From Prevotella sp. (GTDB lineage: Bacteria; Bacillota; Clostridia; Oscillospirales; Ruminococcaceae): 64,000 bases of DNA. The notes below the pieces were generated by a model. The model worked only from the letters and a program-made list of their open reading frames with translations, had not been told where the DNA came from and did no database searches. A program made the position numbers and the translations under genes. The stretch is from contig JAMPIC010000010.1 in assembly GCA_023663025.1 (NCBI GenBank), positions 1 through 64,000 on the forward strand, read 5' to 3'. Shown here one piece after another: positions 14,386-21,860 of the stretch; within the stretch, counting starts at the first letter, position 1; each line of letters begins with the position of its first letter.

Positions 14386-14931
14386 ATGAACGACAAAGAA
14401 ACGATCCGCCTGCTGAAAAGCGGGAAAGTCCGAGGCTTGGAACTGCTTATGGACAAATACGCCGCCTATGTGGGAACGATAATCCGCCGAATAGTCCTGC
14501 CCGCCCTTTCGGAAAGCGACGTCGAAGAGCTTGCTGCGGACGTGTTCACGGCGGTGTGGCGGAAGCCCGAAGCAGTCACGGCGGAAAACGTCAGACCCTA
14601 CCTTGCGGCGGCGGCGCGGAACAAGGCTTTGAGCCGTCTGCGTACCGCAAAGGAATGGCAGCCGTTGGAGGACGAAACGCTGACGACGGCGGGGGACATT
14701 GAAAAGGAAACGGACAAGCTGCTCCTTGCGGAGGCTTTGGCGTCGGCTCTGAACGAACTTGACGGCTCGGACAGGGATATTCTTGTGGGGACGTACTACT
14801 ACTGCCGCAGCGTCAAGGAAACCGCCGAAAAGCTGGGCATTACGCAGGAGGCGGCAAAAACGCGGCTTTTTCGGGCGCGGGCGCGTCTGAAAAAAATACT
14901 TACGGAAAGAGGTATAGTTTATGAAGATTGA
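14386..14931 (+). CDS. ECF-type RNA polymerase sigma factor
   Basis: 181 residues; ATG 14386 after AGGAGG. Sigma region 2 lies at the N-terminus (DVEELAADVFTAVWRKPE), and region 4 with its HTH at the C-terminus (DRDILVGTYYYCRSVKETAE, then LGITQEAAKTRLFRARARL). It would direct RNA polymerase to TGTAACC-N16-CGTCTA promoters such as the one in front of it. Its 3' end overlaps the next gene by 11 nt. That gene encodes a membrane protein of the expected anti-sigma layout. The signal sensed is unknown. Confidence 0.9.
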   Translation: MNDKETIRLLKSGKVRGLELLMDKYAAYVGTIIRRIVLPALSESDVEELAADVFTAVWRKPEAVTAENVRPYLAAAARNKALSRLRTAKEWQPLEDETLTTAGDIEKETDKLLLAEALASALNELDGSDRDILVGTYYYCRSVKETAEKLGITQEAAKTRLFRARARLKKILTERGIVYED

Positions 14932-15925
14932 TTTTTACGATTTATTTTCCCTGCATACTCCGGAGGATTTTCCCGAAGAGGGGACGGACAACTGCATCAC
15001 CGCCGCCGTTAAGAGCAGGGTGGCGGAGCGGATTTCCGCCAAAAAGCGCAAGACCGTCCGCGTGGGCAGGATAGGCAAAATTTTCCTCTCGGCGGCAACG
15101 GCGGCTGTTATTTTGGTGACGGGTACTCTTGCGGCATCCGCGCTGGGATTTATCGACCTTGAAAGAATTTTCGGAAGTAGGTTCAACGGCGGATTTGAAA
15201 ATATGGAAAACATTTCCGCAGTGCCGCAAACCGTTGTTACAACAGGGGACGACAGGCTGTCAATGAGCGTTCTCGGTATGGCGGGTACGTATAACGAGGC
15301 AATTGTTACTGTCGAGGTCAGACGTAACGACGGCGGTACGTTTCCCGAAAATATTATTCTTGACGACGTGAACGTTGAATGCGATGGTTTGGCTGTCTTT
15401 TGCAAAGAAACGGTACCCGTTTTTTCGGACGGTACTTCCGCGGTATTTTGTTTTACATTAGACGGTTTGTCGGGCGGTAAAATTGCGGGCAACGACTGCA
15501 AAATAATTATTACGGACATTAAGGACTATACGGATTACACAATAAAAGACGTTATAATTGAGGGCGAATGGTCTGCGGCTTTTACCTTGGACTACAACAG
15601 CGAATACCGTACATTGGAAACGGATAATATTAAAGCGGCTGAGGGATTTGTAATCACGGAAATAGGCTATTCCTCAATATCGCTTGACGTTTATTTTGAC
15701 GGCTTTATTACGCAGTTTGACGAGACGGAACGTGGACTTTTGGAAAATATTTCAATTAATCTTGACAGCGGTGAAATTGTCGCACTTAACAAGGACAGAG
15801 GATACGGAACGTACAAAGACCCGAATGAAAATTATACCGCGCTTAGCTACAGCTTTGAAAAACCCGTTGATATTGACAGCATAGAAAGCATTACAATAGG
15901 AAACGCAGTAATTCCCGTAAAATAA
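14921..15925 (+). CDS. Putative anti-sigma factor, DUF4179-like membrane protein
   Basis: 334 residues. The short cytosolic N-terminus (about 1-48, basic at KSRVAERISAKKRKTVR) would bind the sigma factor. One membrane helix (IFLSAATAAVILVTGTLAA, about 53-72) leads to a ~260-residue extracytoplasmic beta-rich domain. The start overlaps the sigma gene, the usual arrangement for coupled sigma/anti-sigma pairs. The assignment rests on topology, position and resemblance to DUF4179 proteins, not on a diagnostic motif. Confidence 0.75.
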   Translation: MKIDFYDLFSLHTPEDFPEEGTDNCITAAVKSRVAERISAKKRKTVRVGRIGKIFLSAATAAVILVTGTLAASALGFIDLERIFGSRFNGGFENMENISAVPQTVVTTGDDRLSMSVLGMAGTYNEAIVTVEVRRNDGGTFPENIILDDVNVECDGLAVFCKETVPVFSDGTSAVFCFTLDGLSGGKIAGNDCKIIITDIKDYTDYTIKDVIIEGEWSAAFTLDYNSEYRTLETDNIKAAEGFVITEIGYSSISLDVYFDGFITQFDETERGLLENISINLDSGEIVALNKDRGYGTYKDPNENYTALSYSFEKPVDIDSIESITIGNAVIPVK

Positions 15926-15929
15926 CAAA

Positions 15930-15963
15930 AAGGCATTGCCAATTAACGGCAATGCCTTGAATT
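15930..15963. terminator. Bidirectional terminator between anti-sigma gene and degV
   Basis: A perfect 11-bp stem AAGGCATTGCC / GGCAATGCCTT (15930-15940 with 15948-15958) is flanked by AT-rich runs on both sides. It lies between two convergent genes. Confidence 0.8.
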
Positions 15964-15967
15964 TTTA

Positions 15968-16834
15968 TCAATCTTTCCCCTTAAAGAACGCCCCCACAAG
16001 GTCGGGACCCGCGTTTGCCGCGATAACGCCGCCTATTCTGAAAGACATTTCCGGCGGGTAGCCCAGCTTTTTGGTAAGCTCCTTGGCAAGCTCACGCTCC
16101 TGCTCGTCGTTATCGGCGTATACAAGGCAGTAGGGGGTTTGGGGGATTATTCTGTTTGCGGTAATCTCCACGACTTTCGGCACGACAGCCTTGTCCCCAC
16201 GCACCTTCGCGTCGGTGGTGGAAACGCCCTTTTTTATCTGTATCACGGGGCGCAGACCCATAAGCTCCCCCACGAAAGCGGCGGCGGTGCTGACCCGTCC
16301 CGAACGCTTTACAAATTCAAGTGTGTAGCAGCCGAAGTGTACCTCCGCGCTTGCAAGCCAGTCCTGCATATAGGCGATGACCTCCTCGGCGGACGCGCCT
16401 TTGGCAATTTTTTCCGCAGAACGTATCAGAGGGTAGCCGTAAACCCCCGTGTAGTTCCCCGAATCAATAACATGTACGCTGAACTTGCCCTTTGCTTCGG
16501 GGTACTCCTCAAAAAAGCTGTCAACCGCCATAACCGCGTTGCTGTAAGTCGCCGAGCCGAGAGAGGCTATCGCAACGTAAATCAAATCCTCATAGCCTTG
16601 GTCGAAGTATTCCTTGTACAGCTCCACAAACTCAAAGGCGGTGATCTGCGCGTGGGTGGGGAAGTCCTTTGAAGCTTTCAGCATTTTGTAGTATTCGAGA
16701 TTGTCGTAATCCCGGTCGTAGAACGACTTGTCCCCCAGCGTGATAGGGAAACGGAGTATGCGTATGTCAAATTTTTCCTCCAGCTCCTGCGGAATGTCCG
16801 AAGCCGAATCCGTCATCAGTTTAATTTTGCTCAT
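15968..16834 (-). CDS. degV: DegV-family fatty-acid-binding protein
   Basis: 288 residues from ATG 16834, preceded by AAAGGAAAC. The N-terminal signature LMTDSASDIP, HAQITAFEF, DSGNYTG and KRSGRVSTAAA are typical of DegV/FakB proteins. These bind a fatty acid in a pocket between two domains and, in FakB members, present it to a fatty-acid kinase (FakA). No fakA lies nearby, so the specific role is unproven. It stands alone between a terminator and a REP-like palindrome. Confidence 0.9.
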   Translation of the reverse strand: MSKIKLMTDSASDIPQELEEKFDIRILRFPITLGDKSFYDRDYDNLEYYKMLKASKDFPTHAQITAFEFVELYKEYFDQGYEDLIYVAIASLGSATYSNAVMAVDSFFEEYPEAKGKFSVHVIDSGNYTGVYGYPLIRSAEKIAKGASAEEVIAYMQDWLASAEVHFGCYTLEFVKRSGRVSTAAAFVGELMGLRPVIQIKKGVSTTDAKVRGDKAVVPKVVEITANRIIPQTPYCLVYADNDEQERELAKELTKKLGYPPEMSFRIGGVIAANAGPDLVGAFFKGKD

Positions 16835-16886
16835 AATGTTGTTTCCTTTCATTTTTATTTTTAATTTTGGGGTTTTAATAATATTT

Positions 16887-16959
16887 GTAGGGCGGGGGCT
16901 TGCTCCCGCCTGTTGTACCAAACGTGTGTTTCCAAGGCGGGAGCAAGCCCCCGCCCTAC
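16887..16959. repeat. REP-like palindromic element, copy 1
   Basis: Perfect 24-bp arms (16887-16910 and 16936-16959), rich in CGGGGGCTTGCTCCCGCC, are separated by 25 nt. The same core recurs at 23999-24092 and 52216-52241. It lies between degV and trmL, probably as an RNA hairpin on either strand. Confidence 0.8.
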
Positions 16960-16965
16960 GGTAAT

Positions 16966-17460
16966 TTATTTCCAGTTATATTTTGTAAGTTTCCCCTCTG
17001 CCGCAAGGTCGGGGAAATCCCATTGCCGCAAAACCTCGTACACCGCAATTGCCACGGAGTTTGACAGGTTAAGACTTCTCAAACGGGGGCGCATAGGTAT
17101 CCGCAGACAGGCGTCGGGATTTTGGGCAAGAAGCTTTTCGGGCAGACCCGCGTCCTCACGCCCGAAAATAAGGTAGCAGTTGTCGGGGAAGCTCACGCCG
17201 CTGTATGTATTTTTCCCTTTCGTGGTGAAATAATAGAAATTCCCCGAATTTTTCGAGAAAAAGTCCGCCAAATTGTCATAATAGGTAATATCCAACTCAT
17301 TCCAGTAATCCAGTCCCGCACGTTTCAGATTTTTGTCCGTAACCTCAAAGCCGAGGGGTCTCACAAGGTGCAGCCTCGCCCCCGTAACCGCGCAGGTTCG
17401 GGAAATATTCCCCGTATTTTGGGGAATTTGCGGTTCAACCAAAACAATGTTAATATTCAT
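16966..17460 (-). CDS. trmL: tRNA (cytidine(34)-2'-O)-methyltransferase
   Basis: 164 residues from ATG 17460. A compact SPOUT methyltransferase: it starts NINIVLVEPQIPQNTGNISR, the SAM-binding knot has LIFGREDAGLPE, and the end has LNLSNSVAIAVYEVLRQ. TrmL methylates the ribose of the wobble base in certain leucine tRNAs. The start follows the pyridoxamine kinase stop by 8 nt, so the two form one operon. Confidence 0.92.
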   Translation of the reverse strand: MNINIVLVEPQIPQNTGNISRTCAVTGARLHLVRPLGFEVTDKNLKRAGLDYWNELDITYYDNLADFFSKNSGNFYYFTTKGKNTYSGVSFPDNCYLIFGREDAGLPEKLLAQNPDACLRIPMRPRLRSLNLSNSVAIAVYEVLRQWDFPDLAAEGKLTKYNWK

Positions 17461-17468
17461 TTCACACC

Positions 17469-18329
17469 TCACATCTGCTCATAGTCGCAAAGGGTGGGGT
17501 TTGTTATAAGAAAATCGAGGCAGCTTTCCAGCATAATGCCCTCACGGGGATCGGTTGAGTAGCTGTAGGTGGTCTTTATCGCCCTTTCAAGGAACGCGGT
17601 CGCCCTGTTCATAGCGATAGGCAGACTGTCCCCACGCAGGATAGAACCCGTCAGCACCGAGGCGAAAACGTCACCCGTGCCGGGATAGTGGGCGCTTATC
17701 ATATTGCAGGGTATACGCCAGAATTTGCTGTGGTCGCGGTCGTAACCCGCGTTATAAGTCCGCCCGTCGGAGAAAACGCTTGTTATCACCACAATTTTCG
17801 GACCCATTTCCGAAAGCCGCACCAAAAAGCTTTTTATTTTCTGCATTGAAACGTCCGCCTGGACGGGATTTTCCCCCAAAAGCATAGCCGCCTCTGTGAT
17901 GTTGGGAGTGATTATATCCGCGATAGCCGCAAGCTCCCCCATACGGGAGCAAAGCTCGGGGGTGCAGGTTTTGTATGGCTTGCCGTTGTCCGCCATAACG
18001 GGGTCTACCACCTTTAAAGCGTCCCCGAAGTATTCAAAAAATTCAAGACAATGGTCTATCTGCTCGGTGGAGGCGAGAAAGCCGCTGTATACGCAGTCGA
18101 AGCTGTAATTCAGCCGCTTGTAATGCTCCAAAGCGGGGGAGATGTAGTCGGTAAGGTCCCGGAGAACCACGTCCCCGAAGCCCCCCGTGTGGCTTGAAAG
18201 TATAGCCGTGGGCACGGGGCAGACCTGTATGCCCTGCGCCGACATTGTGGGCAGAATTACCGTCAGGGAGCACCGTCCCACCCCCGACAAATCGTGAATA
18301 GCCGCAACCTTTGCGGATTTGCTGTACAT
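17469..18329 (-). CDS. pdxY: Pyridoxamine/pyridoxal kinase
   Basis: 286 residues. Ribokinase fold: the N-terminus AAIHDLSGVGRCSLTVILP contacts substrate, PNITEAAMLLGE and VVITSV shape the nucleotide site, and HYPGTGDVFASVL carries the GTGD catalytic Asp. It phosphorylates pyridoxamine or pyridoxal in B6 salvage. It is upstream of trmL in the same transcript. The symbol is by family; pdxK would be equally defensible. Confidence 0.85.
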   Translation of the reverse strand: MYSKSAKVAAIHDLSGVGRCSLTVILPTMSAQGIQVCPVPTAILSSHTGGFGDVVLRDLTDYISPALEHYKRLNYSFDCVYSGFLASTEQIDHCLEFFEYFGDALKVVDPVMADNGKPYKTCTPELCSRMGELAAIADIITPNITEAAMLLGENPVQADVSMQKIKSFLVRLSEMGPKIVVITSVFSDGRTYNAGYDRDHSKFWRIPCNMISAHYPGTGDVFASVLTGSILRGDSLPIAMNRATAFLERAIKTTYSYSTDPREGIMLESCLDFLITNPTLCDYEQM

Positions 18330-18345
18330 ATCATCGTTCCTTTAT

Positions 18346-18395
18346 TAGAGAATAGAGGTTAGAGGGTAGAGAATAGAATTTTTTATTCTTTACTC
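18346..18395. repeat. AGAGGTTAGA-type short repeat, copy 1
   Basis: A simple run of AGAGAATAGAGGTTAGAGGG-like units lies between the pyridoxamine kinase start and the DinB-like gene end. A related run (agaggttaga) lies at 31368-31402. Role unknown. Confidence 0.5.
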
Positions 18396-18887
18396 ATAAA
18401 AAAGTTTTTGGGGATTTTCCGCACCGCTGTTACCCGTGTAGACGGGGAAATTTCCCGTTTTTTCAACGGTAAGACCGTTCAGCATACCCGTGTGCAGGGA
18501 AATGTGTCTGAACTGCCTTAAGACAAGCTCCATTCGGGTGTAGGGACAGTTTTCGGGCTTTTCCGCAAGGGCTTCGTCCGTCAAAGTGTCGATATACTGT
18601 AAAGTCTTGTCCTTTACGGCGTAAAGGTACTCCAAAAGCTGTTTGTCGCTTAATTCCGTACCGCAGGGGTTATCTGGATTGTCCATACCAATTTCGTGGA
18701 AATCGGGTTCGGCGTACACAAACGGGTTGAAAAACCACCTGTCCGCCGAATGAATTGTATGGTAGACATACCTCCAAGCGGGAGAGCCGCACACAAGGGC
18801 GTTGCGGTCGTAAGTCCGTATTGCCGTTTCAAGATTGACAAAATTTGGCACAACCTGCCTCTTTATTATTTCGCAAAGTATTTTCAC
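18390..18887 (-). CDS. DinB-like four-helix metalloprotein
   Basis: 165 residues. Helical DinB/YfiT-type fold: VYHTIHSADRWFFNPF provides one metal-ligand His region, and LRQFRHISLHTGMLNG the second. Such proteins bind a divalent metal, and some are thiol-dependent transferases; no substrate can be inferred here. It lies 4 nt from the antiporter gene, so the two are probably co-transcribed. Confidence 0.75.
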   Translation of the reverse strand: MKILCEIIKRQVVPNFVNLETAIRTYDRNALVCGSPAWRYVYHTIHSADRWFFNPFVYAEPDFHEIGMDNPDNPCGTELSDKQLLEYLYAVKDKTLQYIDTLTDEALAEKPENCPYTRMELVLRQFRHISLHTGMLNGLTVEKTGNFPVYTGNSGAENPQKLFYE

Positions 18888-18891
18888 AGTC

Positions 18892-19851
18892 TTACCTCAC
18901 AATCGCGTAAGCCATATAGGCTACATACATCAGCACAAGTATTACGCCCTCGGGGCGGTTGATTTTTTTCTGCGTAACGCAGAACACATACGTCAGCACG
19001 GTTATAGCCGTGAGAATAACCAAGTCCACAAGGCTCTGACCGCTTATGCTCATTGGGGTAATTGCCGCCGAAGCCGCCAGTACGAAAAGAATGTTGAAAA
19101 CGTTAGACCCCACAACGTTGCCTATGGCAATGTCGCTCTCGCCCTTTTTGGCAGCGACAATGCTGGTCACAAGCTCGGGCAGGGAAGTTCCCACAGCCAC
19201 TATGGTAAGTCCCACAAGGGTCTCGCTCATACCGAAGCGTATGGCGATATCGCTTGCGCTGTCAACTACGAACTGACCGCCTATAACTATTCCCGCAAGA
19301 CCGCCGACGGTGAACAGCAGGCTTTTTCCGACGCCGTAGGCGGGTATATTGTCCTCGCCGCCGGCATTTTTCCTGCGCGAACGGAGCGCGGAGGATATTA
19401 CCGAATACAGGAAAATGCCCATAAAGACGAGCAGCACGATCGCGTCGCTGCGGGAGATAACGTTTTCGCTCCCTCCGCCCAGCAGCACGTCGCAGGACGT
19501 AACCCAAAGCAGTACAGTCGCTATCAGCATAAACGGGTAATCCTTTTTGATTATCTGATCCTTTATCTGTACGGGCTTGATAGCCGCGCTTATTCCGAGC
19601 ACCATAAGCAGGTTGAACATATTCGAGCCGATAACGTTTCCCACGGCGATGCCGTTTGAACCGTTCACGCCCGCGATAATGCTGACAGCCGCCTCGGGCG
19701 CGCTTGTGCCGAAGGCGACGATGGTCAGTCCGATAACTATCGAGGGTATTTTCAGCAGCTTCGCTATGGACGAGCTGCCGTCCACAAAGAAATCCGCGCC
19801 TTTTACAAGAAGCACAAAGCCCGCTATGAGAAGTGCAAACGAGAGTATCAT
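18892..19851 (-). CDS. Calcium/sodium antiporter, CaCA family (YrbG-like)
   Basis: 319 residues, about ten membrane segments in two inverted halves. Each half carries the alpha-repeat motif: VAFGTSAPEAAVS with GNVIGSNMFN, and VAVGTSLPELVTS with GNVVGSNVFN. The acidic residues in these repeats bind Ca2+/Na+. It would exchange Ca2+ for Na+ or H+ across the cytoplasmic membrane. It precedes the DinB-like gene in a minus-strand pair. Confidence 0.93.
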   Translation of the reverse strand: MILSFALLIAGFVLLVKGADFFVDGSSSIAKLLKIPSIVIGLTIVAFGTSAPEAAVSIIAGVNGSNGIAVGNVIGSNMFNLLMVLGISAAIKPVQIKDQIIKKDYPFMLIATVLLWVTSCDVLLGGGSENVISRSDAIVLLVFMGIFLYSVISSALRSRRKNAGGEDNIPAYGVGKSLLFTVGGLAGIVIGGQFVVDSASDIAIRFGMSETLVGLTIVAVGTSLPELVTSIVAAKKGESDIAIGNVVGSNVFNILFVLAASAAITPMSISGQSLVDLVILTAITVLTYVFCVTQKKINRPEGVILVLMYVAYMAYAIVR

Positions 19852-19949
19852 AATTTTTTACTTCCTTTTAAAAGATACTTTAAGTCCTATGATAGCACAT
19901 ATTTTCCGCAAAGTCAATCACTGTAAGGTTATTATTCCAAAAATTTCTC

Positions 19950-19978
19950 TTGAAATAAAAGTAAATATATGTTATTAT
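19950..19978 (+). promoter_or_regulatory. SigA promoter for the DD-carboxypeptidase/ung/cellulase run
   Basis: TTGAAA (19950-19955), a 17-nt spacer and TATTAT (19973-19978), about 85 nt upstream of the first start. Confidence 0.55.
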
Positions 19979-20063
19979 TATTAAAACGGCTTTGAGGAAC
20001 GTCCCCGCCGCTTTCAAAATACTGCGGCGCAAACAGATATCGTTTAAATATAAGGGTGTTGAG

Positions 20064-21173
20064 ATGAGTAAAAAAAGGAAAAGAAAAGATCCCTATGAAA
20101 AAAGAAAGCTCCGGAAAAGAAGAGCCGCTTTGATACGGCTGTTTCTGGTGCTGGGACTGATATCGGGTACGGTTTTCGGTCTGGTGCAGATAAACAAATC
20201 CGTCGAAGTGCCGCTGGTGGTCAACGCGGACAATTATCACTGTATCGCCACGGAGCAGGAGACCGCCGAGCCTTTGGACGAGACCGAGGAGTACGTCCCC
20301 GCCGAAGCGCAGGTGCGGAAGCCTCTTGTAGTCCAGCCTAAGCTCAGGAGGGAATATCCCATCGAGACGGTCTTGCAGTCCGAATACGCCATAGTTTACG
20401 ACGTTCAGGCGGACGAGGTGCTTTTCGCCAAAAACGCGGATCAAAGGTGCTATCCCGCCAGCACCACGAAAATCCTCACAGCCTCGGTTATACTGGACAA
20501 CGTTGACGAGGACTTCATTTTCACGGCGGGGGACGAGCTCGATTTCGTCAATCCCGAATCCAGCCTTGCCTACATAGAAAAAGGAAACGTCCTCAACCTG
20601 ACGACGACTCTTGACGCAATAATGCTGCCGTCGGGAAACGACGCGTCCTATATGGCTGCGGCTAACGTGGGGCGCAGCATTGCGGAGGACGGGACGCTTT
20701 CCCCCGAATTGGCGGTGGAGACCTTTGTGGACGAGATGAACCGCACAGCCGCTCTTCTGGGCGCGGAAAGCACGCACTTTGCAAATCCCGACGGCTTCCA
20801 CGACGACGACCACTACACCACAGTCCTCGATATGCTGAAAATAACGCTGTACGCGAGGAACAAGCCGCTTATCGTTTCCTCCGTCTCAAAGCCGAGCGAG
20901 TACGCCGTGTTCGAGTCGGGGGAGCAGGTCTACTGGAACAATTCCAACAAGCTTATCCACGAGGACAGCGACTGCTACTATATGTACGCGAACGGCTTCA
21001 AAACGGGTATGACGGATCAGTCGGGGTACTGCGTGGTTGCTACGGCGAAACGGTTCGGCCACGACGTTATATGCATAGTTTTCGGTGCTTCGGCTTCGGA
21101 TATAAGATGGAATGAAACTATTTCGCTCCTTGACTCGGCGTTCGCCGAAATACGGAGCAGGGAGGGCATTTGA
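20064..21173 (+). CDS. dacF: D-alanyl-D-alanine carboxypeptidase (S11), membrane-anchored
   Basis: 369 residues from ATG 20064. A basic N-terminus and one membrane helix (LIRLFLVLGLISGTVFGLVQ) anchor the enzyme outside. The S11 catalytic triad motifs are S133-TTK136, S190-GND, and K313-TG. It trims the terminal D-Ala from peptidoglycan stem peptides. A ~60-residue linker separates anchor and catalytic domain, and the C-terminal PBP5-type domain is missing. A second S11 enzyme is encoded at 27963. The gene symbol is by family only. Confidence 0.85.
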   Translation: MSKKRKRKDPYEKRKLRKRRAALIRLFLVLGLISGTVFGLVQINKSVEVPLVVNADNYHCIATEQETAEPLDETEEYVPAEAQVRKPLVVQPKLRREYPIETVLQSEYAIVYDVQADEVLFAKNADQRCYPASTTKILTASVILDNVDEDFIFTAGDELDFVNPESSLAYIEKGNVLNLTTTLDAIMLPSGNDASYMAAANVGRSIAEDGTLSPELAVETFVDEMNRTAALLGAESTHFANPDGFHDDDHYTTVLDMLKITLYARNKPLIVSSVSKPSEYAVFESGEQVYWNNSNKLIHEDSDCYYMYANGFKTGMTDQSGYCVVATAKRFGHDVICIVFGASASDIRWNETISLLDSAFAEIRSREGI

Positions 21174-21174
21174 A

Positions 21175-21843
21175 TTGGTTAATATAGGAAACGAATGGGA
21201 CGAACTTCTCGGCGGCGAATTTCAAAAGGAATACTACCTGAAGCTGCGGGAATTTCTCAAGACCGAATACAGCACCCGCCGCATTTATCCGAATATGTAC
21301 GACATTTTCAATTCGCTGAAATATACGTCCTACTCGGACGTAAAGGCGGTCATAATCGGTCAGGACCCTTACCACGGCGCGGGACAGGCGCACGGTCTCT
21401 GCTTTTCGGTGCAGAAAGGAACGGCAATACCGCCGTCCCTGCAAAATATATACAAGGAAATTTATTCCGATCTGGGAATACCGCCCGCAAGCCACGGATA
21501 TCTTAAAAGCTGGGCGGACAGCGGCGTGCTGCTTATGAATGCGGTGCTTACCGTCCGCGAGGGGCAGGCAAATTCCCACAAAGGAATGGGCTGGGAGATA
21601 CTCACCGACAGGGTGACGGAGCTTCTCAACGAGCGGGAAAAGCCCATAGTTTTCCTGCTTTGGGGCGGGAACGCCAAGCAGAAAATGCGGCTGATAACCA
21701 ATCCCAAGCACCTTATCCTGCAAGCGGCGCACCCGAGTCCGCTTTCGGCGTACAACGGCTTTTTCGGGTGCAGGCATTTTTCCAAGACGAACGAATTTCT
21801 GACAGCCAACGGCATAGAGCCTGTTGACTGGCGGGTAGAATGA
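21175..21843 (+). CDS. ung: Uracil-DNA glycosylase, family 1
   Basis: 222 residues from TTG 21175, one nt after the upstream stop, with GGAGGG in front. GQDPYHGAGQAHGLCFSV holds the catalytic Asp, and HPSPLS the catalytic His with the leucine loop. It removes uracil from DNA to start base excision repair. It is tightly packed after dacF and 17 nt before the cellulase gene. Confidence 0.95.
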   Translation: MVNIGNEWDELLGGEFQKEYYLKLREFLKTEYSTRRIYPNMYDIFNSLKYTSYSDVKAVIIGQDPYHGAGQAHGLCFSVQKGTAIPPSLQNIYKEIYSDLGIPPASHGYLKSWADSGVLLMNAVLTVREGQANSHKGMGWEILTDRVTELLNEREKPIVFLLWGGNAKQKMRLITNPKHLILQAAHPSPLSAYNGFFGCRHFSKTNEFLTANGIEPVDWRVE

Positions 21844-21860
21844 TCGACGGAGGTATAGTT

